The notes under the pieces are model-generated. The model ran no database searches and was not told the origin of the DNA. It saw nothing but the letters and a program-made list of their open reading frames with translations. Both the position numbers and the translations under genes were made by a program. Shown here piece after piece: positions 6,285 through 15,446 of a stretch of DNA of 64,000 bases (position 1 is its first letter; every line of letters starts with the position of its first letter). This DNA comes from Phnomibacter ginsenosidimutans (GTDB taxonomy: Bacteria; Bacteroidota; Bacteroidia; Chitinophagales; Chitinophagaceae): contig NZ_CP046566.1 in the NCBI RefSeq assembly GCF_009740285.1, positions 558,001 through 622,000 of the forward strand. Reading direction: 5' to 3'.

Positions 6285-9026
6285 ATGACCAAAGTATCTA
6301 CCAGCATGACCGCAGCTCAAATACGCCAGCAGTTTCTCGATTTCTTTGCTTCTAAGCAGCACAGCATTGTACCCAGTGCCCCCATTGTGGTAAAAAATGA
6401 TCCTACCCTCATGTTTACCAATGCGGGTATGAACCAGTTCAAAGATTATTTTTTGGGCAACCAAACGCCTGCCAGCAAGCGGGTGGCCGATACCCAAAAA
6501 TGCCTGCGGGTAAGCGGCAAACACAACGACCTGGAAGAAGTGGGTGTAGATACCTACCACCACACCATGTTTGAAATGCTGGGCAACTGGAGCTTTGGCG
6601 ATTATTTTAAAACAGAAGCCATTTCGTGGAGCTGGGAACTGCTCACCGGCGTGTACCAAATTCCTAAAGACCGGTTGTACGTCACCGTGTTTGAAGGCGA
6701 TGAAAAAGAAGGCCTGCCGAAAGACGAAGAAGCTGCTACTGAATGGGCCAAATGGATTGACCCCAACCGCATTTTGCTGGGCAATAAAAAAGACAACTTT
6801 TGGGAAATGGGCGACACAGGCCCCTGCGGCCCCTGTACCGAAATACATGTAGACTGCCGCCCCGATGCAGAACGGGCTGCCGTAGATGGCAAAACCCTGG
6901 TGAACAACGACCACCCACAGGTGATTGAAATCTGGAACAACGTATTCATGCAGTTTAACCGCCTGAAAGACGGTAGCCTGCAGCCACTGCCTGCCAAGCA
7001 CGTAGATACCGGCATGGGCCTGGAACGCCTGGTGCGGGTACTGCAGGGCAAAACCAGCAACTACGATACCGATTTGTTTACCGGCACCATTGCAGCGGTA
7101 GAAAACATTACCGGTGCCCAATACGATTTCAGCGATAGCAAGCAGGCCGTGGCCTTCCGGGTGTTGGCCGATCATATTCGTGCCATCAGCTTTACCATTG
7201 CCGATGGTCAGCTGCCCAGCAATACCGGTGCCGGTTATGTTATCCGTCGCATTTTGCGTCGTGCCGTTCGCTACTACTATTCTTACCTCGGCTACAAGCA
7301 GCCGCTGCTGCATCAATTGGTGCCCGTGCTGGCGGCACAATTTGAGCATGTGTTTCCAGAACTGAAAAAGCAGGAAACTTTTGTAGGTAAAGTAGTACTG
7401 GAGGAAGAAGAAGCATTTTTGAGAACTCTTGAAAAGGGCCTTAAGAAACTAGATTCAATTTTTGAGAATTTGAGACAGATGAGAAGGGAACATGTTCCTT
7501 TTTTTCCTCAACATGAAATTTATTCTGATAATCCTAATCGAGTGCTTTCTGAATCAGAAAAAACAGAATACCCTTTCACATTTAGTGGAAAAGAAGCATT
7601 TGAATTATATGATACTTATGGGTTCCCATTAGATCTTACACAATTAATCTTAGCACAGAATTCAATTGGATTCAAGTTTACAATTGATGAGAATGAGTTC
7701 AACTCTGAGATGGAAAAGCAGAAAAACCGTAGCCGTGCTGCCACTACTTTAGATACGGGCGACTGGCAAATTGTGAACGAAACAGCTGGCCTCGGCTTTG
7801 TAGGCTACGCCGATTTAAACGTGGGCACCCATGTACAAAAGTTTCGGAAAGTAAGTGCCAAGGGTAAAGACCAATACCAGTTGGTACTGGCCAGCACTCC
7901 TTTTTATGCCGAAAGTGGTGGCCAGGTAGGCGATACCGGTGAGTTGCATTTTGGTGATGAAATCATTCAGGTGCTCAACACCAAAAAAGAAAATGACCTT
8001 ATTGTACATTTTGTAGACAGCCTGCCTGCTGATATAAGCGGCGATGTAAGGGCTGTAGTACATGCCGAACGTCGGTTGAATACCATGTACAACCACACGG
8101 CTACGCACTTGCTGCATGCAGCATTGCGTCAGGTGTTGGGTACGCATGTGGCACAAAAAGGCTCGTTGGTGAATGATGAATACCTGCGTTTCGACTTCTC
8201 GCATTTCAGCAAAATGACCGATGAAGAAATACGCAGTGTAGAAAAAATAGTGAATGATAAAATCCGTGAAAACATTCCTGTTGTCATCGAATCGTTGCCC
8301 AAAGAAGAAGCGCTGACACGTGGTGCCATGGCCCTCTTTGGCGAAAAGTATGGCGATGTGGTACGGGTGGTGACTATTGATCCCAACTACTCGGTAGAGC
8401 TGTGTGGCGGTACGCATGTAATGCATACCGGCATGATTGGTTTGTTTGCCCTCGCCAGCGAATCGGCGGTGGCTGCGGGTGTGCGTCGTATTGAAGCATA
8501 CACCGGTCCTACAGCTTTCCGTTATTTCTCCGAAAGGCTCTTAAATATCAAAGGCATCGGCAGTTTGCTGAAGGCAAAAGATCCTATCAAAGCCGTAGAC
8601 AAACTGCTCACCGAAAACGCACAGCTGAAAAAGCACATCGAAATGCTGGAAGCCCGCCAACTGGTGGCGGTGCGCAATGAGCTCTTGCAAAAAGATGAAA
8701 TCATCAACGGCATCAACTTCATAGGCGACATTGTAGAAGTAGGCAACGCTGATGCATTGAAGAAGCTCTGCTTCGACCTGAAAAATCACCTCAACGATTT
8801 TGTAGTTGTGCTGGCGGCCAATATTGACGGCAAGCCGTTTGTGGCTGTGAGCATTGCCGACAATGTGGTAGCTGCAAAAGGATTGGATGCTGGTGCCATC
8901 ATTAAACAACACCTGGCGCCCATCATTAAAGGTGGCGGCGGCGGTCAAAAAAATCTGGCTACAGCGGGTGGGCAAGATGCTTCTAATTTGGCACAGGCTA
9001 TAGCTGTGGTAAAAGGGTTGCTGTAA
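6285..9026 (+). CDS. alaS: Alanyl-tRNA synthetase
   Basis: The 913-residue enzyme charges tRNA-Ala. The class II aminoacylation domain is clear at the N-terminus (IRQQFLDFFASKQHSIVPSA; FTNAGMNQFKDYFLG; GDTGPCGPCTEIH). The editing domain has the zinc-binding HTATHLLHAALR and CGGTHV. The C-Ala domain with GGGGGQKNLATAGG closes the protein. ATG 6285 is preferred over the upstream ATG 6249; an ATG at 6306 is also possible. Between about 7410 and 7725 the DNA changes sharply to roughly 30 % GC (flanks near 55 %) and to A/T-ending codons, while the protein remains AlaS-like. This suggests a piece imported by recombination. The stop overlaps the next ATG by one base. Confidence 0.97.
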   Translation: MTKVSTSMTAAQIRQQFLDFFASKQHSIVPSAPIVVKNDPTLMFTNAGMNQFKDYFLGNQTPASKRVADTQKCLRVSGKHNDLEEVGVDTYHHTMFEMLGNWSFGDYFKTEAISWSWELLTGVYQIPKDRLYVTVFEGDEKEGLPKDEEAATEWAKWIDPNRILLGNKKDNFWEMGDTGPCGPCTEIHVDCRPDAERAAVDGKTLVNNDHPQVIEIWNNVFMQFNRLKDGSLQPLPAKHVDTGMGLERLVRVLQGKTSNYDTDLFTGTIAAVENITGAQYDFSDSKQAVAFRVLADHIRAISFTIADGQLPSNTGAGYVIRRILRRAVRYYYSYLGYKQPLLHQLVPVLAAQFEHVFPELKKQETFVGKVVLEEEEAFLRTLEKGLKKLDSIFENLRQMRREHVPFFPQHEIYSDNPNRVLSESEKTEYPFTFSGKEAFELYDTYGFPLDLTQLILAQNSIGFKFTIDENEFNSEMEKQKNRSRAATTLDTGDWQIVNETAGLGFVGYADLNVGTHVQKFRKVSAKGKDQYQLVLASTPFYAESGGQVGDTGELHFGDEIIQVLNTKKENDLIVHFVDSLPADISGDVRAVVHAERRLNTMYNHTATHLLHAALRQVLGTHVAQKGSLVNDEYLRFDFSHFSKMTDEEIRSVEKIVNDKIRENIPVVIESLPKEEALTRGAMALFGEKYGDVVRVVTIDPNYSVELCGGTHVMHTGMIGLFALASESAVAAGVRRIEAYTGPTAFRYFSERLLNIKGIGSLLKAKDPIKAVDKLLTENAQLKKHIEMLEARQLVAVRNELLQKDEIINGINFIGDIVEVGNADALKKLCFDLKNHLNDFVVVLAANIDGKPFVAVSIADNVVAAKGLDAGAIIKQHLAPIIKGGGGGQKNLATAGGQDASNLAQAIAVVKGLL

Positions 9027-10020
9027 TGCAAAGACCGTTATGGCTCATAGCCGTTGTGTTGCTGTTGTCGAAGATTAGTAAGGCACAGTTGCCGCTGCAG
9101 GTTATTCAGGCAGATACCCTGCGGCACTATGTACAGGCGCTTAGCCATGATAGTGCCATGGGCCGGTATACAACAAGTGCCGGTGCACATATGGCGGCCA
9201 ACTGGATTGCTGCACAATTTGCGAATATTGGTTTGTCAACCATCAATGGAAATGATGGGTACATGCAAGCCTATTTACAACGCAACGGCTTTGCGCAGGT
9301 GATGGGCTTGAATGTAATGGGTGTCATTGACGGCAATGGAAAATCAAACCGCATAGTCATTATTTGTGCGCATTACGACCATGTAGGAACGCATACGCAA
9401 AATGCAGCATTGAATCATCAGTTGGAACAGGAAGGTTTTCCTTCGCTCAAAGTAGATAGTATTTACAATGGGGCCAACGACAACGCTTCTGGGGTAGCTG
9501 CTATGCTCATGTTGGCAAAGTATTTTCGTAGGTTACCACCGCCCGATTACAGCATGTTGTTTGTGGCATTTAGTGGGGAAGAATTGGGGTTGCTTGGTTC
9601 GACTGCATTGGCCAGTCAGCTGGATGCAAACAGAATACAACAAGTCATTAATCTGGAAATGCTGGGCAGGGCAAGGGGCTCCCGCCCCGACCAGCAATTG
9701 CCGTTCGTTACATATGGAGTGCATGACGATTGGGTAATTGATTCACTCAATAAGCACTATCGGCAATTGTCAGGTACAAATAGCGATCCGATTATTTTTT
9801 GTTCGATGATTTTAAAATGCAGCAACTCTACAAACGCAGCGACAACTTTCCATTCAGTGAATTGAAAATTCCGGCGAACACCATTATGCTGGGTACTGAT
9901 AAAGACAAATACTATCATCATCCAGATGATGAATGGCAAACCCTTGATTACAACCTCATGGAAAAAGTGGTGCGGGCTATTGCAATGGCCATTACACCCT
10001 TCATGCGTATTGGCCATTAG
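9026..10020 (+). CDS. Secreted M28-family metallopeptidase, interrupted by a frameshift
   Basis: The protein (about 331 residues when joined) has a signal peptide ending SKISKAQ and an M28 aminopeptidase core. Zinc-ligand motifs are present: CAHYDHVG, NGANDNASG, FSGEELGLLGS and NLEMLG. Around 9795-9800 a run of six T separates two frames. The first ends SDPIIFCSM...; the second continues FDDFKMQQLYKRSDNFPF to HHPDDEWQTLDYNLMEKVV, which includes the expected last His ligand region. A one-base indel in the run explains it. It overlaps alaS by one base and is likely cotranscribed with it. Its stop overlaps the stop of the convergent operon. Confidence 0.8.
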
Positions 10021-12151
10021 TTGATAAAGCACTCATCCACAAAAAACCAGCCTTTATCTCCCTTGCCTCTGTGCCAGGCGGGTAGTTTACTAACTGGTAC
10101 TGCTACCAGTTTCAGGTATTGCACGGTTTGTGTTTGAAACTTCAATTCAAATGCTTCGAGGTAGGAAGGGATTTCTTTAGACGGTTGCGTTGGCACGAAT
10201 GTTTGCAATAGTTTCAGCTGTTGCGGATGGTTGCCACCCCACACTTCAATACGCATGGCTGGCATAATGTAGCTGGCAATGTCAATCATCGAACTTACTG
10301 TTACGCTGCTCACCGGTTGTGGTTTCGAAAATGTAAGCAGTGTTTGCATGGCATTTTCTTTGTAGCCCAGCCACTTGCCACTCCTGAAGTTTTTATCGGC
10401 TTTTACATTGTCGATGATGGTGCCGGCGCCATTGCCTTTATACGACACATCGGGTGGCAGCAATGCAATAGCGGTATCGGGCTGGTATTTGTTTTTGTAA
10501 AAAAAGAGGGATGATACATCGCTGCTCATCCAGCCTGCTTTAAAGGCTTTTGCTTTCATCAATCCCTGTTCGTGAATCATTGTACCCGCTTTGTATTCAG
10601 GCGAACGAATACTATCTGGTTCGCTGCCATCGAGTGTGTAGCGAATGCTGACACCGGGCAGAAAATGTTTTAGCCGCAACTCAATTGGTCCGGTCATTAC
10701 TTGTGCTTCATTGTCAATAATGGGGGCATTCAATTTCATTTGAATGGTATCGCCATTAAAACCCCACTGAATGCGGGTTTTGCCCAACGCTTGTTGCACA
10801 GCAGCTTGAGCAGTAGCAGGCACTTGGGTTTGCCAGGCATACACCGTGGAAAGGGCAGGCCAACTACTCAATTGGCGCAGTGCTGTTTCCGTCACTTTCG
10901 TTCCCGAAATACTCAACTGTTGCAATTGAGTGAGTTTACTGAGTTGTGCCAAATCTTTATCTGTAATATCTGTAAATGACAAGTTGAGTTTGCGCAAATT
11001 CGGAAAGTCTGCCACTAAGTGGAGGTCTTCATCCGTTACGGGCATCTTGTTCAGGTTGAGCGACACAATTTGTGTGTTCACTTTTCCCAGCTCTTTCAAC
11101 TGCTTTGATTGAAAGAGTGATTGCCATAAAATTCCACAGCCAATGCCGGGCTGTTGAGTGCCAATACATACACGCTTCTATTGGCCGTATTGAGTTGGCG
11201 AATGTCGTTAGCATCAGCTGCTTCGAAATCATAACTGACATTGCTCAATTGCGAAAAACGTTGTGTCGCCATCTTGCGCAGTGTGTCGTTTTCCGCCAAC
11301 GCCAGCACAGGTTGTTGAAAAGATGCACCTTTCGCCAGCCATTGTTCGATGACAAAACTTTCCTCTGCAGTCAATTGTGGTTTACCAGCAGGCGGCATGT
11401 GTTTTTTATCTTGCAGCGGCAGGTGAATTCTATCCATCATCAATCCGTAGCCCGGTATTTGCAGGTTCCACAGGGTGCCACTTTTGCCGCCCTTGCGCAG
11501 TGCCGCTTCCGATGTCATCAGCAGTTCGCCTTTTGCTTTGTCTTCATTGTGGCAGCTCATGCACTTGGCTTCCAAAATAGGTTGCACCATGTCCTGAAAA
11601 ACAAGGGCATCTTCGAGTAATACAACGGGTTTAGCTTGCTGCAGTTGAATGGGAGCCAGCAAAAAATCATCTCCATGTGTAATATTGGCTCCCTGATGCC
11701 CGGCTATGGCAATGCCTACAAGGCTCAGTAAGCCGAATGCACTGCTTGTGGCAGCGTTGTTGTTGCGTTCTGCAATGAATGCCCAAACTAACATGCACCA
11801 TGCTACGGCAATACCACTCCACTTGTGCCAGCGCATTTGGTCGCCATCATAGCCTTCTTCTAAACTGAGCAACAAACCTGACAAGGCTGTTAACGCAGCC
11901 AGACAAGCCGCCGCACTCAGCCATGTGTTGAATTGTGACCATTGCCATTTTTTGAGAAATGCTTTTACTACTGCAAACAGTGCCACGATTAACACCAATG
12001 TAATGGGTAAATGCAGGAGCAATGGGTGCATGCGGCCGCCTACTTGCAACCATGATGGAATGTGCAGCCGTTGCTCAAACAGTAGCAAAAACGCCAGCAA
12101 TGCATTACAGCCAATGGCGATGTTCAATAATTTGTTGTCAATCGATTTCAC
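10017..12151 (-). CDS. Membrane c-type cytochrome with LRR and chitobiase-C domains, interrupted by a frameshift
   Basis: The N-terminal frame (10-12 kb side, from ATG 12151) has several membrane helices including RMHPLLLHLPITLVLIVALF. A single-heme c site follows: CMSCH, Cys197/Cys200/His201, in FQDMVQPILEAKCMSCH. MPPAGKPQLTAEES matches planctomycete-type cytochrome domains (PSCyt1). The second frame begins near 11099 and has leucine-rich repeats (LNLSFTDITDKDLAQLSKL). It then has a chitobiase/FN3-associated domain (VSIRYTLDGSEPDSIRSP) and a discoidin-like end. The two frames meet at 11096-11115 with a TTGA overlap. I read this as one ~711-residue protein with a base lost, but two coupled genes are possible. 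It is the last gene of the 17.8-10 kb operon. Confidence 0.7.
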
Positions 12152-12158
12152 AAGGCTA

Positions 12159-12920
12159 TCAATAGAGTTTTATTTCGTCAATAAAGAACCAGGCTTTTTG
12201 TCCTTTGCCATCGTGCCACTCAGGCAGCTGCTGCAATGGATAAATAACAATGCGTAGTTGTTGCTGCAAAGCTGTTGGTAACGCTACTTCAATGCCTTCT
12301 GCAACAGCGGTTTTTTGTTGTTCTACTGCAAATGTTTTTTCTGCAATGCATTGTTGCTGTTGGTTGTAAATGCGGATTTTCTCCGGGGTAAAAATCCATG
12401 CGGGTTGATTGAAAAGTACATGCAACATCACGGTTGATAGTTGTTGCGGTGATGACAGCGATACTTCCACGACAACACTATCGCTGTTGTAACCGAGCCA
12501 GCTACCATTGCTGTGATTGCTGCCGCCACTCAAGTTGTCAGTCAGCAACTGGGGTAGACCATTGTATTTTTCGTTGGGCATACTCGTAGTAATGCTGCTG
12601 ATGCGATACCCTGTTGGATAAAAGGTTTGTGTTACGGTGGCCGAAGGTTTATAGCCTTTGGCAAAAGCTTTCGCTTTCACCACGGTCTTGTGTTGATGCA
12701 GCACAATTGGCGACCGATACTTATTAGATTTTTCATTGGGCTCATCACCATTCAGGGTGTAACGAATGCTTGCTCCTTGCATGTCAAATGCCATGCTCAC
12801 TTTGGTTTCGTTTTCTATAAAAATACTTTGGTAGCGAAGTAGTGGTGCTGCCAGTTCGTAAGGCTGCGCCAGACCAGCTATGCTGCATAGGATGCCTATG
12901 ATGATGAGACTTGCTTTCAT
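12159..12920 (-). CDS. Secreted chitobiase-C/FN3-associated domain protein
   Basis: The 253-residue exported protein has a signal peptide ending GLAQ and a chitobiase C-terminal-like domain (ASIRYTLNGDEPNEKSNKYRSP, VVKAKAFAKGYKPSATVTQTF). A discoidin/galactose-binding-like module ends in WHDGKGQKAWFFIDEIKLY. The last part is strikingly similar to the end of the neighbouring cytochrome protein (WHRGKGDKGWFFVDECF), so the two C-termini are probably paralogous. This suggests both bind a common partner or surface. It overlaps the upstream propeller gene by 4 nt, which suggests translational coupling. Confidence 0.75.
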   Translation of the reverse strand: MKASLIIIGILCSIAGLAQPYELAAPLLRYQSIFIENETKVSMAFDMQGASIRYTLNGDEPNEKSNKYRSPIVLHQHKTVVKAKAFAKGYKPSATVTQTFYPTGYRISSITTSMPNEKYNGLPQLLTDNLSGGSNHSNGSWLGYNSDSVVVEVSLSSPQQLSTVMLHVLFNQPAWIFTPEKIRIYNQQQQCIAEKTFAVEQQKTAVAEGIEVALPTALQQQLRIVIYPLQQLPEWHDGKGQKAWFFIDEIKLY

Positions 12921-13951
12921 GCTACCGGCTCCAGTTTATAAGGATACACTTTGCCACTGTTCCATTGTGCTACATACAGGCAGCCGTCATCATCTATGCA
13001 CACATCATGCGGATAGCTGAACGCTTTTACTGTTTGGTACATTTCCTGCAAGCGTCCATCTTGATACACAGGTGTATTGCCTGCCAAATTGCTCACCACT
13101 TTATGCTGTGCATCTAGTATGGTGACAAAGCCACTTTGCTGCCACAGGCGGCTACTGCTTTGTAGTACGGCGGCATACAAATAATCGTCTTTGATAACAG
13201 GTCGGCACACCCATGCTCCTGGCAGTTCAATCGTGCCGATATACTCTCCTTGCAGACTATATCTTTTAAAGGCATTCTGCTCTCTGGACGTTACAATGAG
13301 TTCTGGTGTTTTGTGGCGAAGGTCTACACAAATGCCATGTGCGTTACGCAGGTATTTGGCTTCGGGGCCTCTGCCACCAAAGTGTCGGATGTAATTCCCT
13401 TTGTAATCATACTGTATCACAAAGTCTTTGCCATAACCATCTACTACGTAAATGTCTCCGTTGGGAGCAATGGCCGTTTCTGTGGGAATGAATTCTTCCG
13501 CCTTGTTGTACTCACCAGTCATGGTAGGATAGTTCAACGTCATCAGCACTTTGCCCTGCATCGTAGTTTTAATTACCTGGTGCCGGTTGTTGTCGCAGAT
13601 AAACAGCACATCTTCTCCGCCTTCATTAAAAATGCTCAGGCCATGTGCCCCGGGGTATTCTGTGCCCCAGCTCTCGAGTATCTTTCCGCTTTTGTCGTAC
13701 AGCAACACGTTGTTGCGGGTTTCATTGGTGAGTAATACAATGCGGCCTTTGCTGTCTTGCAGCATTTCATGGCAATCGGTTACCGGATAGCGACTCACAT
13801 CTGCCTGACTCCATTGCCGGTTGAGGCGGTAGCGTTTGTTGCCGTGTCCAAAAACAATTTCCTGCGGTGCCACGGCTTTTGCCAAACCAGCAAGCAACAA
13901 AGTGCCGCCGGCCGTCAATAGCGATTGCTCTATGAATTGTCTTCTTTTCAA
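12917..13951 (-). CDS. Exported NHL/six-bladed beta-propeller protein
   Basis: The 344-residue protein begins MKRRQFIEQSLLTAGGTLLLAG, which looks like a Tat-type leader with one Arg pair. Repeats follow with the NHL rhythm: GRIVLLTNETRNNVLLYDKSGKILESWG, GDIYVVDGYGKDFVIQYDYKGNYIRHFGG, GICVDLRHKTPELIVTSREQNAFKRYSLQGEYIG, and a last blade DGCLYVAQWNSGKVYPYKL. Propellers of this kind are usually binding scaffolds and occasionally enzymes. The position between DUF1501 and cytochrome proteins suggests that it belongs to the same periplasmic assembly. Its substrate is unknown. Confidence 0.8.
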   Translation of the reverse strand: MKRRQFIEQSLLTAGGTLLLAGLAKAVAPQEIVFGHGNKRYRLNRQWSQADVSRYPVTDCHEMLQDSKGRIVLLTNETRNNVLLYDKSGKILESWGTEYPGAHGLSIFNEGGEDVLFICDNNRHQVIKTTMQGKVLMTLNYPTMTGEYNKAEEFIPTETAIAPNGDIYVVDGYGKDFVIQYDYKGNYIRHFGGRGPEAKYLRNAHGICVDLRHKTPELIVTSREQNAFKRYSLQGEYIGTIELPGAWVCRPVIKDDYLYAAVLQSSSRLWQQSGFVTILDAQHKVVSNLAGNTPVYQDGRLQEMYQTVKAFSYPHDVCIDDDGCLYVAQWNSGKVYPYKLEPVA

Positions 13952-13990
13952 ATGCTTGAAGTTTGCTGAATAAAAGTCACGTGTTGATAT

Positions 13991-15440
13991 TTACGCAATC
14001 AGTCCGTTCACTACTTTACCTGCTACATCGGTGAGGCGATATCTTCTGCCGAGATGTTTAAAAGTGAGTTGCTCGTGGTTCAATCCCATCAAGTGCAGTA
14101 TTGTAGCATGAAAGTCGTGCACATGCACGGGGTCTTTGGTAATGTTGTAGCCAAACTCATCAGTTTCGCCATACACACCGGGCTTTACACCGCCACCGGC
14201 CATCCAAATGGTAAAGCAACGCGGATGATGATCACGGCCGTAATTCTCTTTCGTGAGCGGCCCCTGGCAATAGGCAGTGCGACCAAATTCGCCACCCCAT
14301 ATTACGAGAGTTTCATCCAAAAGACCTCGTTGTTTCAAATCTGTAATCAGTGCTGCTGTTGGTTGATCGGTATCGAGGCATTGGCCTTCAATTTCCAACG
14401 GCAGGTTGTTGTGGCCGTCCCATCCCTGATGATACAACTGCACAAATCTGACACCGTTTTCGCTTAGCTTTCTGGCCAGCAAACAGTTGGCTGCATAGGT
14501 GCCGGGCACTAAACATTCTGGGCCGTACAGCTTTACAATGTCTTCGGGTTCGCGGCTTACATCCATCAGTTCAGGTACCGCCGTTTGCATACGAAAAGCC
14601 ATTTCATATTGCTGTATTCTCGCCCTTATTTCGGGGTCGCCGGTTTCGGCAAAACCCAATTCATTCAGCGATGCCAACTGATCCAGCATGCTGCGCCGGT
14701 CAGTCTTATCAATGCCCTCAGGATTATTGAGATAGAGTACCGGATTTTCGCCACTGCTAAACTGTACGCCCTGGTGCATGCTGTCGAGAAAACCATTTGT
14801 CCAGAGTTTGGAATACACACCCTGTCCGTTGCCTTTTCCTTTGGATAGCAACACTGTAAATGCAGGTAGGTTTTGGTTTTCGCTGCCGAGGCCATAGCTC
14901 AGCCAGGCACCCATGCTGGGCCTGTTGCCCACCTGCGCCCCTGTTTGAAAAAAGGTCAACGCGGGGTCGTGATTAATGGCTTCGGTATGAATGGTTTTGA
15001 TGATGCACAAATCATCAACTACTTTGGCGGTATGCGGCAGCAGTTCACTAATCCAAGCCCGGTGCTGCCCGTATTGATTGAATTGAAATTTAGTACCGGC
15101 TAAAGGGAAACTTGTTTGACTAGCCGTCATGCCGGTTAGGCGCTGCCCACCACGAATGCTGGCTGGCAAATCCTGCCCAAACATTTGTTGTAGCGTTGGC
15201 TTGTAGTCAAACAAATCGAGCTGCGACGGCGCACCATTTTGAAACAGGTAAATGATGCGTTTGGCCTTGGGGGCAAAATGCGGTAAGCCCAATTGACTCA
15301 CCTCTGTTGCATTGCTTGCTACTGAATAAATCGGGAATGAGCAAAGAACCCAATGCCGCACTGCCAACGCCAATGCTGAGGCGGCTCAAAAATTTGCGCC
15401 GGTTTAAATTGAGTCCGTATTCAACTGCTTCTTTTTCCAT
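13991..15440 (-). CDS. DUF1501 domain protein (sulfatase-fold), interrupted near its N-terminus
   Basis: From ATG 15440 the product starts [20 protein letters not shown], a Tat-like leader (NRRKFL), and runs to IPDLFSS. The remainder lies in another frame: [32 protein letters not shown] to the C-terminus. The break lies about 15295-15345, and one extra base would explain it. DUF1501 proteins have an alkaline-phosphatase/sulfatase-like fold. Visible conserved parts are [48 protein letters not shown] and [17 protein letters not shown]. In planctomycetes such genes pair with DUF1549/DUF1553 cytochrome genes, as here (6 nt downstream of one). The substrate is unknown. Confidence 0.85.
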
Positions 15441-15446
15441 GCGGCA

